Source of the DNA: Vespula vulgaris
Taxonomy: Eukaryota > Arthropoda > Insecta > Hymenoptera > Vespidae
DNA: 64,000 nt
Assembly (NCBI RefSeq): GCF_905475345.1
Contig: NC_066587.1
Location: forward strand, 928,070 to 992,069
Direction of reading: 5' to 3'
The first letter of the stretch is position 1. Each line of letters starts with the position of its first letter. Below the pieces are notes generated by a model. That model searched no databases and was not told where the DNA came from. It was given only the letters and a program-made list of their open reading frames with translations. Shown in pieces: positions 1-13,503 of this stretch. The position numbers and the translations under genes were made by a program.

Positions 1-1450
1 TTTGGATACTCGTAATTTTGCATCTCCCTTTCTATGACTCTTCTTTGTTGATCTAAGACTTCTTGTATTTCGATGACCGTGGCATTGTTGTTCGAACCTT
101 TGATGTATGTCTATAAACAAAAATATGTATGGCTGCGATAAAGAAGGAAATGATTTTTACATTTTTATACCTTTTTTTTTTTTTTTAGGACACTACACAT
201 AGTCGCACATATTTTAGAATATATGCAACGTATGTGATAACGCAAAATTGCTGTACATTATTTACATATTATTTACAAAACACGTAGAAGATATTTTAAT
301 TTTTTAAGCATCAAATCATACTTACAAGCGATATGCCTATATTAATGTTTATTAATGAAATTAAACACGAAATGAAAAGGGTACAATTAATTAATATTGT
401 GTCAGCATGCTTATATTAGACGCATAAAGTAAATTCCAAATTGATTTTAATTCGGCTCAGAGTAAATTTTGGCTTAATGTTTGTTTGCCTACGTAAGACG
501 TTTACGAAGAATATTATTGAAAATGATTAAACGTATAAATAAAGAAATACATATATAGCAAAATATTTTAACAAATAAAAAACAATAATAATAAATCAGA
601 CATAATTACCCATGTAACAAGCGATCCGTATATAAGTATCGTAAATATACGTCATACTTCATTTTTTTATGATTAGGCTCAACTATGACATGCAGATATT
701 ATTTATCGTTGCAAAATAAGTTTTTAGTCGACGTGTTATATATGTATATCAAGCTTACCGTTACAGATTCTTGGATTTTGACGATCCGTGGCCTTATTTC
801 AACGTCCTATATCGAAGAAGTATCGAGTTTCTTAATCTTTTAATTATGTGCTCGTGGAGAAAACATGATAATATCTCAGGTATGACAAAAAGAATATCCT
901 TCTCCCTTTTTCTTAGATCATATAATTTGGCGATTTAAGAAAATTGAATAACAGTAATAGCGAAACGATAATCAAATATTTTCGCATACGTATAACACGA
1001 AAGAAACAGTACGTAAGAAGAAAATAAAATCTCCAAGTCAAAGTAAGCGAAGTAATTCCTAAGTAAAAATAAAAGGAAGAAAATTCTTTAACGACTTACG
1101 CTTATTAATTCACGGTAGAAGAAAATCGAAACGAAAGAAGAAACGAACAAATAGATGGAAAATAGAAACAGGGAGAAAGAGCATTACCAAATTGTGGCGC
1201 GCTTTGGCAAACGTATTGTTAGCTCTTGAACAAGAAAAAGTTAGGTGGAAGAGTTAGACTTTACCGTCCATAAGAGTGTGTTTGGCGTGACTCGATTAAG
1301 AGCAATCCCCACCTCCGAATAATTACTGACCGATAATACCGGCTGTAGTCGATGCTCGAGATAGCTGCTGTAGCGCTGGTTAAATGCAAGGAAGAAGATG
1401 CAGAGGGACGCCAGGCCAACCAGACCATAGAAGCTGAGTCGCTTTGACAT
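1..1450 (-). CDS. Unidentified type II membrane protein, first two exons (runs off left edge)
   Basis: The first coding exon is 1265-1450 on the minus strand and starts at the ATG at 1448-1450. It ends with a GTAAAG donor in phase 0 after 62 codons. A second exon follows an AG acceptor at 111-112 and continues in the same phase from 110 to the window edge. The visible protein begins MSKRLSFYGLVGLASLCIFF: a short basic cytoplasmic start, then a single hydrophobic segment (about residues 8-22), and a polar lumenal stem with NYS and NAT sequons. The second exon is charged (EIQEVLDQQRRVIEREMQNY) and may be helical. This is the layout of a Golgi glycosyltransferase or sulfotransferase, but no catalytic domain lies in the window, so the family is not assigned. 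An extra exon between 111 and 1264 cannot be excluded. Confidence 0.55.
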
Positions 1451-2112
1451 CCTTATGCCTGATAAAAGAAAACAAAGACGATGTAACAATTTATTAAACG
1501 AGATTACTCACAAATATTACATTTTATAAGAACAATTCTATCGTTTTATCATGTATTTTATTTTTTAACAAACGACCTCAAAGTATTATCAAAAATTTTT
1601 CCCACCTTCTTTGCTTCGATAAGAAACTAACTTGAACGAAAAGGAAAATAGAGACAAAACAGATTTTTAAATAACATCGAGTCTTTAGAAATTGACGTTC
1701 TCACCTTAGAATCATATAAATCGTTACATTTGGCCGGATATTGGAATGACGTGGTTCGGAATAATAAAGTTTGGTATCGTTCTCACGATAATCGTTTCAC
1801 AAATGAGTTTCGGCATTATTCAAATGCCATCATTCAAAATGTAAAATCGTCGAACGTAGCGCATTATGTTTCGCTGACGTATACTGGCGCAGCCTCAACA
1901 CTAATCCGAGACTCTCAATGGCATTGGCACGAACGCTTACGTTGCCAGTTTACATAGAGAAGAGGATGCAAAAAAAGAAAAAAAGAAAAAGAAAAGAAAA
2001 AAATATTTCGAAGCGAATCGTCGAATGCTCTTACAAAACAGAGACGACTTTGTAACATTCGCGATCAAAAGTGTAAAAAGTTCACGATTCAACTATCTTG
2101 CTTGTATAGAAA

Positions 2113-2229
<117 letters not shown>

Positions 2230-2910
2230 ACATACAAATACTTTATTACGCTTGATATACGACAGAGAGAAAGGAGAATGTACATCGAACGCGAAACGAT
2301 ACGAATTTCCCGCCGTATTTTCAAATAAAAAACAAAAGAAAAAAGAAACGAAAGAGCGACGAGGAAAAAAAAAGCGAAAAGAAAGTATTCAAAGTGATTC
2401 CATTTTCAAATCACGCACGAACCTTCTCGATCTTCCATAAATACAAATCCATGCATCCATCATACATTTATTTATTTATTTGCAAGTAAGTTGAAAAAAA
2501 AGAAAATGAGAAGAAAAAGGAAAGAAAAGAAAACAAGAGGTAGAAGAAAGAAAGAAAGAAAGAAAGGAAGGAAGGAAGGAAGAAAAATAAAAAAAAAATA
2601 AATAAATAAAAAAAGGAAAAAAAAAAAGAAAAAGAAAACGACGGTCAACGACTATCGATTTAATAAATACAAACGAATAAATATAAGCGAAGAGAGAAAT
2701 AGGGATGAAGAAATAGAGACAGATGGAAGCAGATGGAAGATAAAAGAGAGGGAATAATAGAAAATTAAGAAAAGCGAGTGAAAGGGAGCGATGAATCGAA
2801 GAAGAGTTGAGCAATCGATTGCTTTCGAGTTGAAAGAAAATCGATATTACAATTCGAGAGTAGAAACGCCCCCTGAATCGAACGATAATAGAGAAATGGA
2901 CGGTCGTTGG

Positions 2911-2982
2911 CAGCGATGGCAATGGCGATGGCAATGGCGATGCCAATGGCGATGGCAATGGCGATGGCAATGGCGGTAGCGG
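2911..2982. repeat. Degenerate GATGGCAATGGC minisatellite
   Basis: About six copies of a 12-bp unit GATGGCAATGGC with single-base variants, grading into GGTAGCGGTGGC. It is GC-rich against an AT-rich background. Alternating Ala-Met or Ala-Ile open frames result from the 6-bp period and are not evidence of a gene. Confidence 0.85.
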
Positions 2983-4079
2983 TGGCGGTGGCTGCAGTAA
3001 CAACGATTGTCGGCGGCGAACACCCTCTTCGGTATCGAGAAGTTGTAATAATGGAAAGAAGGGTGTCGCCTCTCCCGTCGACGCTTCGCCGCCACCGTTG
3101 CCGATGACGACCGAGCCGATCGCGAGGTAGTCGTCGTGGCCAGTCGGATGCTGTTGCTCGAGTGGTGCGGTTGTGCACGAGAGCGAGCTCTCTCTCTGTC
3201 ATCTCGTTCTACCTCGCTGCATCGCGCGTTCGTCATAGCACACGCACTATTTTCTCTCGTTCTTTTTTTCTTTTCTTTTGTTCTTTCCGTTTATTTCTTT
3301 CTCGTTTCCTTTTTTTTTTTTTTTCAAAAGAAGAAGTCGAGAATATTTATCGCGAAAAGGAAGATTAAAAAAAAGAGTTAGATATATATATGTATATATG
3401 TATGTATGAATGTATGGATGTGTGTATGTATTTATCTTCTATATATATATATATAAATGTGTGTGTGTATATATATAAAGATACTCTCTCTCTCTCTCTC
3501 TCTCTTTTTTTCTTTTGCTTTTCTCAAACAAGCATGGCGAGAATCCTAATCTAGTCCAAAGAAACAGATATACGATCCGTGGCTGCGCTTTATTCGTATA
3601 TTGAAAAAGTGCGTTTCTGACCCAATTTCTATCCTTTTTCCTCTCTCTCTCTCTTTTTGCTTTTCTTTACTTTCGTTTTTTCTTTTCCAATTCCCATCTT
3701 TCCTCTTGTTTTATTTCATTTTCTTTCTTCTATTTCCTCTCCTGTCGAGTCGAAATCGAACTCCGCTCTCTTCCCATTTCGTGATGTTCGCATAGGAACA
3801 CATAAAGATACACAGACGCATACATACTTACTAAAGCAGTAGCGGAGAGACCAGACCAGATACACGTATACACACATATACATACATACCACCCTACCGT
3901 CGTTATCCCTCTACGAATTCTCTCGACGTACTTTCTTTCTTTCTTTCTTTTTTTATTTATTTTTACCTTTCTTTTATATATTCTCTGTTGCGTTTCGTAC
4001 AAGAATACAGCGAGTATGGCTTCCGTGATGATATATTACTTTTGACGAACAGTAGTTGAGATACGAAAAACTCGTGCTG

Positions 4080-4111
<32 letters not shown>

Positions 4112-4217
4112 ATCGACGACGTTGAGAAGCCGGTGCTTCTCAAACGACGGCGGTTAACGGTCGAAAGAAAAAGAAATCGCTAAGGAAAAAGAAAGGTCGA
4201 CAACGCGTTCTACTCGT

Positions 4218-4218
4218 A

Positions 4219-4249
<31 letters not shown>

Positions 4250-4350
4250 AAGAGAGAGAGAAAGAGTGAGAGAGAAAGAGAAAAGAAAGAGAAAGAGAAA
4301 GAGAGATTGTGAGAGAAAGAGTGAGTGAGAGCAAAGTAGAAAGGGTGGGG
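4218..4350. repeat. Interrupted (GA)n tract
   Basis: A GA-dominated purine tract with GAAA and GTGA interruptions. It is followed at 4530-4565 by a (GAA)n run and at 4619-4638 by a (CG)n run that could favour unusual helix structure. Confidence 0.9.
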
Positions 4351-4955
4351 GAAGGAGGGAGGAAGGGTGGGGGAAGAAGTAGAAGAGGGGAGCTCGATCC
4401 TCTATCGGCGGACACTTTTACGAGGCGTCGAGGGAACGTCTACGTCAACGGTGGCGACTTTGAGAGTTGTGTGTGATGCCGGTGATTTAGTGTAACAGTG
4501 TTTTCTCACAGTGTGTAGTTGTATTTAACGAAGAAGAAGAAGAAGAAGAAGAAGAAGAAGAAGAGAAAGAAAGAAAAAGAGAATAAAAAAAAAAAATAAT
4601 AATAATAAAGAAAGAGTTCGCGCGCGCGCGCGCGCGCGTGCGTGTGTGTGTATGTGTACATGTGTGTGCCAATTTATAATACCGATAAAATATCGACTAC
4701 AACGAGACATTACTATCCACTACTACGCTATTACATTATTACACTATTATTATTATTATTATTATTATTAACACGAATAAGAGAGACTACAGTGTCAATG
4801 GAAACAGTGTTGTATCGTCAAAAGGGTGTTCTTCAATGTTGAAGATTTTCTACGGATATATACGTCAAGTGTATCATTCTTTTGTGGGCCTCCCTCTTAC
4901 CCACCCTCTTCTCTCATCCACCCCCAACGATACTCATCTATTATTTCCTATTTTT

Positions 4956-4992
<37 letters not shown>

Positions 4993-6402
4993 CTTTATTT
5001 TACTCACCTTTTTCGACCCACTACCCACACAATGATGATACCGGCTTCTACTACATCTCTACTACTACTACTACTACTAGTATTATTATTGCTGTCGCTG
5101 TCGCTGTCGCTGCTGCTGCTAATGCTGTTCTTCTTCTTTCCATTTGCTAAAATTCGAGCCCTTCGTCATCACAGAGAAAATATATCCAGACAAATTATCC
5201 TTAGGATCACGGGGATACATATATATATGTGTATATATATATATATATAGAGTAAGTACCATCTATCGACGATGAGAACCGTGCTTTCTATCGTTTCTCT
5301 TCGTCGTTTTCTCATAGTCGTCGTCTCGACGTTTGCTCTAGATACTGAAAATTCCTCATTCTCTTTCCCTCTTTCTCACTCTCGTTCTCGTTCTCGTTCT
5401 CGTTCTCATTCTCATTCTCGTTCTCATTCTTTTTCATTTTCTCTTTCTCTTTCTCTTTCTCTTTCTTTTTCTATTTCTCTTTGTCCCTTCTATCTCCTTA
5501 CTTTTCCATGAAATTCAATGAGTTTTGTAAATCGTCAAGGCAATAGAAATGGAAATTTTACGTATGTATATATGCATGCATGCATCCATGCATATATATG
5601 CAATAGTACTAGTAGTATATATGTACGTATCTATGCATGTGTATATATATATATATATTTATTTACGAAGATTAAACTTCGATTTTGCTTAGACAAATAT
5701 TATTTCTTTTTTTTTTTTTGTTCCTGTTTACCCTCCACCCCCTCCCCTATTCCTCAAAAGAATAAATATTTCTCGCTTTTTCTTATAATTCGCATATTTT
5801 CAAATACGTGCGTCTCGATTGTATCACGTTATTGTCATAATGCAATGAAATTGATAAGCCTAGTAAATACGAAGCAATTTTTAGAAATGTTATTATTAAC
5901 AGACGGTATTTATCAATTTTAATTTTAAAAAGATTAGATAAATTTTTTACTTTATCTACTTTCGATTGGATTGAGTGTTTTAGATTCTTTCCGAAAGAAA
6001 TCGTGGAAATGCAATCGTAAATTATCACGATCGTTAAAAATAGTTTATCGTAAGAAAACGATGTTTGTTTGTCTAATATTCGAGATATACCATCCTAATC
6101 GTAAGATACATTATATGTACAGTTGTGTGCATGTGTGTACACATGCGTATGCGTGAGGTTAATTCGACATAGGCCAGTGTTATATGCAATGCATGCTCTT
6201 TGTGCATACATACGTAACACACACACATACAAACATATTTGTCTTTTTAAAAAAAAGTTAGGTTATTAATTCGTGAACAAACGATATTTCTTTTTTTTCC
6301 CTGAACAAGGATCATAAAAAGATCGAAAGAATAATGAAAGAGGGAAAGGAGGAAGAAAAAATATAGCTAAGTGAATAGAAATGGCCTGCATAACCAACAA
6401 AA

Positions 6403-6452
6403 CATAACATAACATAACATAACATAACATAACATACATAACATACATAACC
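6403..6452. repeat. (ACATA)n pentamer microsatellite
   Basis: Tandem pentamers ACATA, about nine copies, the last ones disturbed by CATACATA. The unit is not the insect telomere repeat TTAGG. Confidence 0.9.
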
Positions 6453-7135
6453 ATCTTTCACATCGACATCGTCGTCGTCTTCTTCGTAATGTCGTCGTCG
6501 TTGGTTGCTCTCTTATACGTGTGTTGTACGCGCGGGCGCGTGACTCGAAAAGCCGGTCACGGTATACGATGCCGTTCCATTAGGACGATCAATTATTCAC
6601 ATTGACTCTAGCCGTATGTCTTTCCACTTGGCTATCTCATACACTTCGACTATCTCTTTTTTTCCTTTCTTTTTCTCTTTCTCCGTCTCTTTATTTCTTT
6701 AACTATACCTTGGATAAGCATACATATTCTACGAGGAACGGTGTGGAGGTCGTTTGATGTATCTTCCCAATACTCTACGACCCTGACGATGTCCACGTCA
6801 GGCTTAGAGTGAAACGACCGCTGAAGAACAGGTCGACTCATCGAGTACAACCGTGGTCACGGTCGTTCTTCTTTTTTTCTTTTTCTTTTTCTTTTTTTTT
6901 CCTTATCCCCACTCTTTTTCCCTCCTCCCCCACCCCTCTCTTTCTCTCCTGTTCTTCCAGCTCTTACATTACCTAGAACACCTTGTAACGGTTTACGAAT
7001 AAAACGAATAAAATGTGATGATGCATGATTATTCACCCGCAAAGTTCTCAAATTTATATAGAACCTTGTGGTATTACATATTTTATATTGGCATAGCACG
7101 GATATATTATGTGATATAAATGTATACCCAAGTTG

Positions 7136-7261
7136 TATATTAAAATTATGATATATGATATAAATATTTTATATCGTATGTTATATATATGATGTAATTT
7201 TACTATACGCTGTAAATGTGTTATATGTTATATCATGTATACAGTATAATTTTAATATACC
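7136..7261. repeat. AT-rich inverted repeat (possible hairpin)
   Basis: GTATATTAAAATTAT at 7136-7150 is perfectly complementary to ATAATTTTAATATAC at 7247-7261. The intervening 96 bp are themselves rich in GATATA/TATATC half-palindromes, so the whole block could fold into one long stem. It may be a degenerate hairpin element or only a by-product of extreme AT content. Confidence 0.5.
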
Positions 7262-8333
7262 AGGAAAATCTTGTATACTTGGAGTTTCTCAATCCTTTTG
7301 CCACGCGTTTAGTTTATAATACGATATAAATACAATTTTGAAGATTCTAGGTAGACTCTAGGAGTCACTGTATATTATTTCAAAGATACGCCTGTTACGG
7401 GTGGTATTATACCGAGCTCGTATTCTGCGAGAATATTCCAAAAATCTCTCTTACAAATTTAAACACTTTCTTTTTATTTTTTTTTTGCTTCGGCGGGTAA
7501 GATAGCGTAGCATTTATCATTTCGCTGTTCATAGATTTAGAAACGCCGCGATATACTATATTAAATGTTATATAGAAGAAGTTATCGTGATGACGTGTTA
7601 AATATATTTATATCCGTATACTATAATAAAATTTATGAGGAGACACGAGGTAGCAACAAGCATCATCGCTGAAAAATTCATTGTATTTCTACAGCCATCT
7701 TATTAGATATATACGTAACTTTTTTGTATGATCCACACGTACCGCTTCTTGGCGCGAATAAAATTGACATACCAAGATGGCGTCTGTCCTTCCAATTCCG
7801 TCACATGTTATGCCAACTGTTACTCCCTTCTCTTATATTAGTCTTTATACTCTAATTGCAACGCAGATAAACGCATGATCACTCGAAATGACGACGTTAA
7901 CGAGGAAAACATGAAAAACATAAAAAAAAAGAAAAAGAGAAAAGAAAAAGATAATTTAAAAAAAAAAGAAGAAGAAGAAGGTAAATTTTAAACGACAGTT
8001 CTGATTTTTGGCGGGAGAGTTAACGTTTAAATTTTAGACGCGCGCATGCGCTCGCGCTTTTTTGTTCTGTATTCTTTTTCTTCTTTTTTTTTTCTTTAAC
8101 ATTTTTTTTTTTTTTTTTGTTGACTAATCGTCGTTGACCGAACGATCAAAAGTGATAAATGTCTAGAAGAGTCCGTGAACTTGCTCGCTTGATTTTCTAA
8201 GACTTCCTTGTGGCGATCGTAAGCAGAGAAAATGTTGCGTTCACGCTCTCTTCTCAAGGTTGTCGAGGCTCGAAACGACGACGCAACCCAGACGATGTGC
8301 GACCGGTTCCTCGAGGGCTGCTGTTACTCTTGC

Positions 8334-8633
8334 TATATAGGGTGGCCCAAATTCAGTGTTATCAATAGTTTCCAACTGCTAACCGTTATAACTGTTAACT
8401 TTGTTGTTCTTTTCTTTTTTAATTATTTACAACGACAAAATCAACGATAATAATATCGTAGTCTTTATCAAATCTAATAAATTAAAAAAAAAAAATAGTA
8501 TGCAATAATAAGAAAAAAGTACACACACACACACACAATAATAATTTAGGAAGAAAAAAAAAAGCTTCTTTAATCACTTTGTAAAGATTCAGTCGAAAAA
8601 TAATTTGTAACGTTCTGTGTGAATCACCCTGTA
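8334..8633. mobile_element. MITE-like inverted-repeat element, copy 1 of a tandem pair
   Basis: The left end TATAGGGTGGCCC mirrors the right end GAATCACCCTGTAGA (GGGTG...CACCC core). The interior has CCGTTATAACT near the left and poly-A/T stretches in the middle. There is no open frame of transposase size. The copy immediately to the right (8634-8900) shares the interior blocks CCGTTATAACT, ACGACAAAA and TCTTATCRAAYCTAAT in the same order. The class is not assigned; it looks like a short non-autonomous DNA element. Confidence 0.6.
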
Positions 8634-8900
8634 GATCGAGGGTGGCTCGCATTAAACGTTACCAACACTCCAATCAAACCGTTATAACTATAGACTTCCT
8701 TTTTTATTTACGACGACAAAAAAATTACACCATCTGCAATAACATATTGTTCTTATCGAACCTAATCACACTTTTCAGAAGAATCCTATTCAATGAAAAA
8801 AAAATATATATATATATAATAGTTTGAAAAGACTCAACTATTCGTAACGATATCGTCTAAAAATAGTTCGTAATGTTTTATGTGAATCATCCTGTAGATC
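8634..8900. mobile_element. MITE-like inverted-repeat element, copy 2 of a tandem pair
   Basis: The left end GATCGAGGGTGGCTC pairs with the right end GAATCATCCTGTAGATC. It is homologous to copy 1, with the same order of short blocks. After the right end the sequence AAGGCTGGCCACG looks like the left end of a third, truncated unit. The two copies abut directly and share the GTAGATCGAGG junction, which suggests tandem duplication rather than two independent insertions. Confidence 0.6.
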
Positions 8901-8904
8901 AAGG

Positions 8905-11900
8905 CTGGCCACGTGGCTCCCTTTTCCTCTTCTCCCCTTTTCTCTCTTTTTTTTTTTTTCTTTTTTTCTTTCTCTATCTCCCGCAGAGTTTAAAATTCTT
9001 CTTATGTGTCTCTTTTATCGTCAAAAGATAGGAAATCAAATCAAATAACTCTGGATTTGCAGAAAACCGAGAAAGCAAACGAAATAAAAAAGAAAGATAC
9101 AAGCAGATGTATAATATTTCGAATAATAATTCCTTTCAACAAAATAATATCTCTACGATTATCACTTATTTCGTTTGACGAGAAATAAAGCATCTTACGC
9201 GTGCATTTCTTACTTCTTTTTATTTTTTTTCCTCTTCTTTTCTTGTTTTTTTCGCTCGTAATAATTTTTTTGCTCATCATTTTTATATAAGTGTACGCAT
9301 GTAATAAATATTGAATTAAGGTAATTACGATCTTCTGATAGAGATAGTTTTGTTTGTTCCTTTTTCTTTTTTATCTTTATTTTTTTTTTATTTTTTTAGT
9401 TTTTTGCGTTCGGTAATTTATAATGGAAGAATTAGTTTCGCGTGATTACGTACTTACAACATTAATGTGTGACTACGTCGTATTTTATAAAAAAAATGGC
9501 GCGCTTCGCTTAGAATAGTTGGCAGGTGAAAAAAAGAAAAAAAAGAAAAAATTACTTATATATTTTAAAATACATCGAGAATCGTGCTAATTAGATGACT
9601 GTTGCGTTCTATTAACGAACACGTGAGTCTTATTCAATATTACGTAATAGAAAATTGAATATTATTTAATCCTTTTTTTTTCTTTTTCAATTACGATTTT
9701 CTATAATCCAGTGGTTCCCAATCATTAGTATGTTTCAATCAATCCAAAAAAAAAAAAAAAAGAAAAAGGAATATTTTTTGTCTTTCTTTTTCTTTTTTGA
9801 AGATCTTCGCTAAATATATCGTTAACAAATTTCTCCAATTTTATTTTTAACAGGACGAGCATAAATTATATGCTAAATAAACAAAGATGGTGTATGGGAA
9901 TGAAATTTATTTTAATATATCATTGATACCGGCAACGTTATCAACTTATCTTTTTCCGACAAAAAAGACTGTCATCCGGTGATTAATTTATCAACATTTA
10001 GATACTCTTATTCATTTGAAACATACAAAAATGATAAAATTTAATTAGTTATCTTTTTAATTCTTTTTCGTTGAATATTTGTAAAAATTAAAATATACTT
10101 AACGTGTGTTTAAAAGAAGATATTCACTTTGAATGTATACACATTTGTTTGTATTCATAAGTATTAAAATTGTTGGAAAAAAAAAATGCAGACGAATGTC
10201 GTACCGCGTCGAAGGGTGATACGCATCGTAATGATAATAATTTGACTTTCCGATGACCTTGGGGGAGTTCAGTGGAAGTGACATTTAATTTCTTTTTTTT
10301 TTTTTTTTTGATCGTAACCCTATATCCTTTATCGCATATTCTTGCGGTTGATGTCGCTAGTACATGTACATTTTGCATAAGCCATTGTTGAGTTATTGTA
10401 ATTTGAAATTCGACATTGACCTGGCATTATCGAATATACACGTGCGTGTGTGCGTGCGTGTATGTTTATGTTTAATTGCTCAGCGTTTTCTGAGTACCGG
10501 AAATGTCGAAGTACAGAAAAAAAAAGAAAAAAAAAAAAAGAACGATGATCTTGTGTTTGATTCGTGACTGATGAAATTATTGTTTGCATTCCAATTGAAT
10601 TTAAATTACATATGAAGTCCTTCATTCGTATTGTTCTAACTAATAGTAGGATTATTTAAGTGGATCGTGTGTGTCATATATATATATATATATCCAATAA
10701 CAACAATAAAAATCATTTATGCCTATTAGAGTGCATAAAATGTTGCATCTTCTTTAAATCCAACATGATTTTGAAATTTCCTGTCGAATTTGCGTTATGG
10801 ACAATGTGACGAAAGTTGGCGATGATCCAACATTTATTCGTCAATTAATAATAACGGATGAATGCCTTATTTAACACTAATTATGTTACCCAATTAACCT
10901 AATTTACTATAATGTGGATTCAGGATAATCCACATATATATGTATCCAAGAATCAAATCATCGATATCGACAATCGGTTATGATGTCGCTTGGCATATTT
11001 AATCGTCGGATAATAAATCTACATTTTTTTCGACTGCCTCAACTTAACGAAAAGAAAAAGAAAACAAAGAAGAAACAAAAAAGAGAAAGAAAGAAACAGA
11101 GCTAAAATGAAGAATAGTTTAATTTCTTGCAAACATATTTAAAATAATATTTTGAGTTTGGCGTGACACTAAGTGAAAGAAGAAACGGTATGGTGTCGCC
11201 ATGATGCAAGATTGTGCACCCTCATATTACACTTCAACGGCGTGGAATTGGTTAAATGAGAATTTCTACGATAAGTGAATTGAACGTAGCGAATCAGTAC
11301 TATGACTACTAAGATCACTTGCTCGTCTTTCGTGCGATTTTTTCTTACGGGGATTAAAAAAAAAATTGTTTCTTTTTTCCTTTTTTATTTTTTCTTTCTT
11401 TTTCTTTTTTTTTTTTTTTAACATCGCTGAAAAGCGCGATCAAATTATTTCAAAATATTATTGGGGAAAAAATAAAGCCAAGAAAATATTGCGGTAATAA
11501 AAAGAAAATTTTGAGCTAAGATAAACGTTTATTACGATAAGATGGATTTATCGAATTAAATGATAAAGCTTCATTTTATCTTTAGTGATATATAATATAA
11601 CAATAATTTAATTTAGATTAAGTATTTTCTAAATAGTTTTTATTTTATAAAATAAAATAAGTGGAACGTCAGATAGAACAACGTCGATTCATTTTTATTT
11701 ATTTATTTATTTATTTAGAAGCACGTAAAGTAAACGATGTACTTGGATACATCCGGTAATGCTGATGCCCTAAGGCCACATCGAATTTCAAAGTTTGATA
11801 ACTTAATCATGGTTTATGAAAAATATATGTCTAAAGTACGGGTCAATGTCCTCTAGAAGAACGTCTGATGAAGAGTAGAGGATACTATGAAAAAGAATGG

Positions 11901-13065
11901 AACAAGGAAAAAAGAAAAAGAAAAAAAAGTATTAAATCTCATTTTTATAATAGGACTCGCAACAAGGTCATTGCAAAGTCAAATAATTATCGCTACATTG
12001 TCTATATATTTCTATTTCTTCGATAGATGTACTACAGTGTTTTATTAATATGAAACAATTTTCTTTTTTTTTTACAACATAATTTTTTTAATACTTACAT
12101 AAATAATCGAGTGTACACATGTAAATCGAAGAAACTCTGTACGTTCGTTTGTACAATATGTACTAATATATAGTCGCTGAAAAGTCTTCTTAGATGATTT
12201 TAAAAATTAGTATAAAAAAATAGTATTATACATATAAAAAAAAAAAATAAAGAATAAGATTTGCAGTAACGTTTATATGTTCGTGAAATAAATGTTCATT
12301 GAGTTATCGATTTTTTATCCCGACCAATTAAATATAAATTTCTTGGTAAATTTTGAATCATCAGATAAAATTATTCCAAGAAAATCGAAAGCTTCCTCGT
12401 GTTCTCGAAAGTTTCCTCAATCGACGAGGAGTCATCACGATATTGTTCGTTGTTATCCTTCTTTATTCTTCCCCTCTCGCCCTTTCTCTCTCTTTCTCAC
12501 ACTCTATCATTTCCGAGCTCCACCGATTTCGCTCAACGATTGCTAAACCTTAATTGCGATCTCGAGAATTTCCTTGAAGGAAAAGAAACACGTCTTTCGT
12601 TATATCGACAGGCTAGAGATGTTGGCTAACTGTCGAGAAATAATACTGACGATTAATACGATTTGATATATACATTTTTTCAAAATTACCAAATATTTGC
12701 ATATTATATATTTAACATAACACATATTAGATTATATACAATATATAGTATAACATGTCATATATACACGCATACATATTTTCTATTACTCTATACTGTA
12801 TTATAACTGTTACGTTACACTGTACTATGGTATACTATGCTACGCTATATTGTACTATATTATACTATGCTCCGCCATGTTGTACTATATTATATTACAC
12901 CATATTATCCTATATACCATACTATATTACAAAGTACAAATATAAATGTCGAATTATCACACAATATTTTTACACCAAATGTGTTTGCTTAGAACAGTTA
13001 AGTCCATGTTAATATAATGCTATTTAATAATCATTTCGATTTTAATTTTCTTTTTTTCTTTTCCA
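8905..13065. other. AT-rich non-coding region
   Basis: No supported coding exon. It contains poly-T runs, ATTT repeats (11692-11718) and scattered TA tracts. Open frames are short and compositionally odd. Upstream 5' leader exons of the glucuronyltransferase gene may be present but cannot be defined. Confidence 0.6.
12831..12890. repeat. 30-bp direct tandem duplication in a TACTAT-rich block
   Basis: Two adjacent 30-bp units, 12831-12860 and 12861-12890, both begin TATACTATGCT and end TTGTACTATAT with four internal differences. They lie in a longer degenerate TACTAT-rich patch from about 12780 to 12930. Confidence 0.85.
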
Positions 13066-13114
13066 GATAAACGCATAGACGAAGACGAGAAGACAAGAGA
13101 TTTAAAAAAAAAAG

Positions 13115-13150
<36 letters not shown>

Positions 13151-13503
13151 AAGAAAAAGAAAAGAAAAGAAAAGAAAAGAAAAGAAAAGAAAAGAAAATG
13201 AACAAAGTTGGTTCCTGAGAGATTAAGAACCGTGGCTGGCGAAGGTGATCCTTCCGGTAGGAAGGGAAGGAAAAATATAGAAATTGATAGTAAAAGAAGA
13301 AAATTAAGGGACGAGGTTCTCCTTATCCTCGTTGGCTTACGATTTAGTGATCGTAAGTGGAGTTTTTGTTTTTCAACGGGTCGACGAAGGTGGAAGGAGG
13401 AAGACTGGCCGAGGACGAGCAGAAGGAGACGGAGAAAAAGAAGAAGAAGAAAAAAAAAGGAAAAGGTGAATGAGGAGAGTTACACGATCGTTCTAACACG
13501 AGT
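13066..13503 (+). other. Probable 5' leader exon of the glucuronyltransferase gene
   Basis: A pyrimidine-rich tract ending TTTTCCAG at about 13058-13065 is a strong splice acceptor. No intron signal separates it from the ATG at 13504. The leader holds a GA microsatellite (about 13120-13150) and a (AAAAG)n pentamer run (about 13152-13197). Confidence 0.4.

Noticed and set aside
1730..1957. 75-aa plus-strand frame in a GC-richer patch
   Set aside because: Starts at TTG, has no recognisable family and no splice sites; it may be promoter or leader DNA of a neighbour.
2765..3240. Overlapping open frames of 80-175 aa on both strands around the GATGGC repeat
   Set aside because: Open length comes from 6- and 12-bp repeat periods and poly-pyrimidine tracts; no domain and no splice context.
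6403..6452. ACATA pentamers considered as interstitial telomere repeat
   Set aside because: The unit differs from TTAGG and its complement.
8232..8450. 72-aa frame starting MLRSRSLLKVVEARNDD
   Set aside because: It runs into the inverted-repeat element at 8334, so its second half is element sequence; no ortholog recognised.
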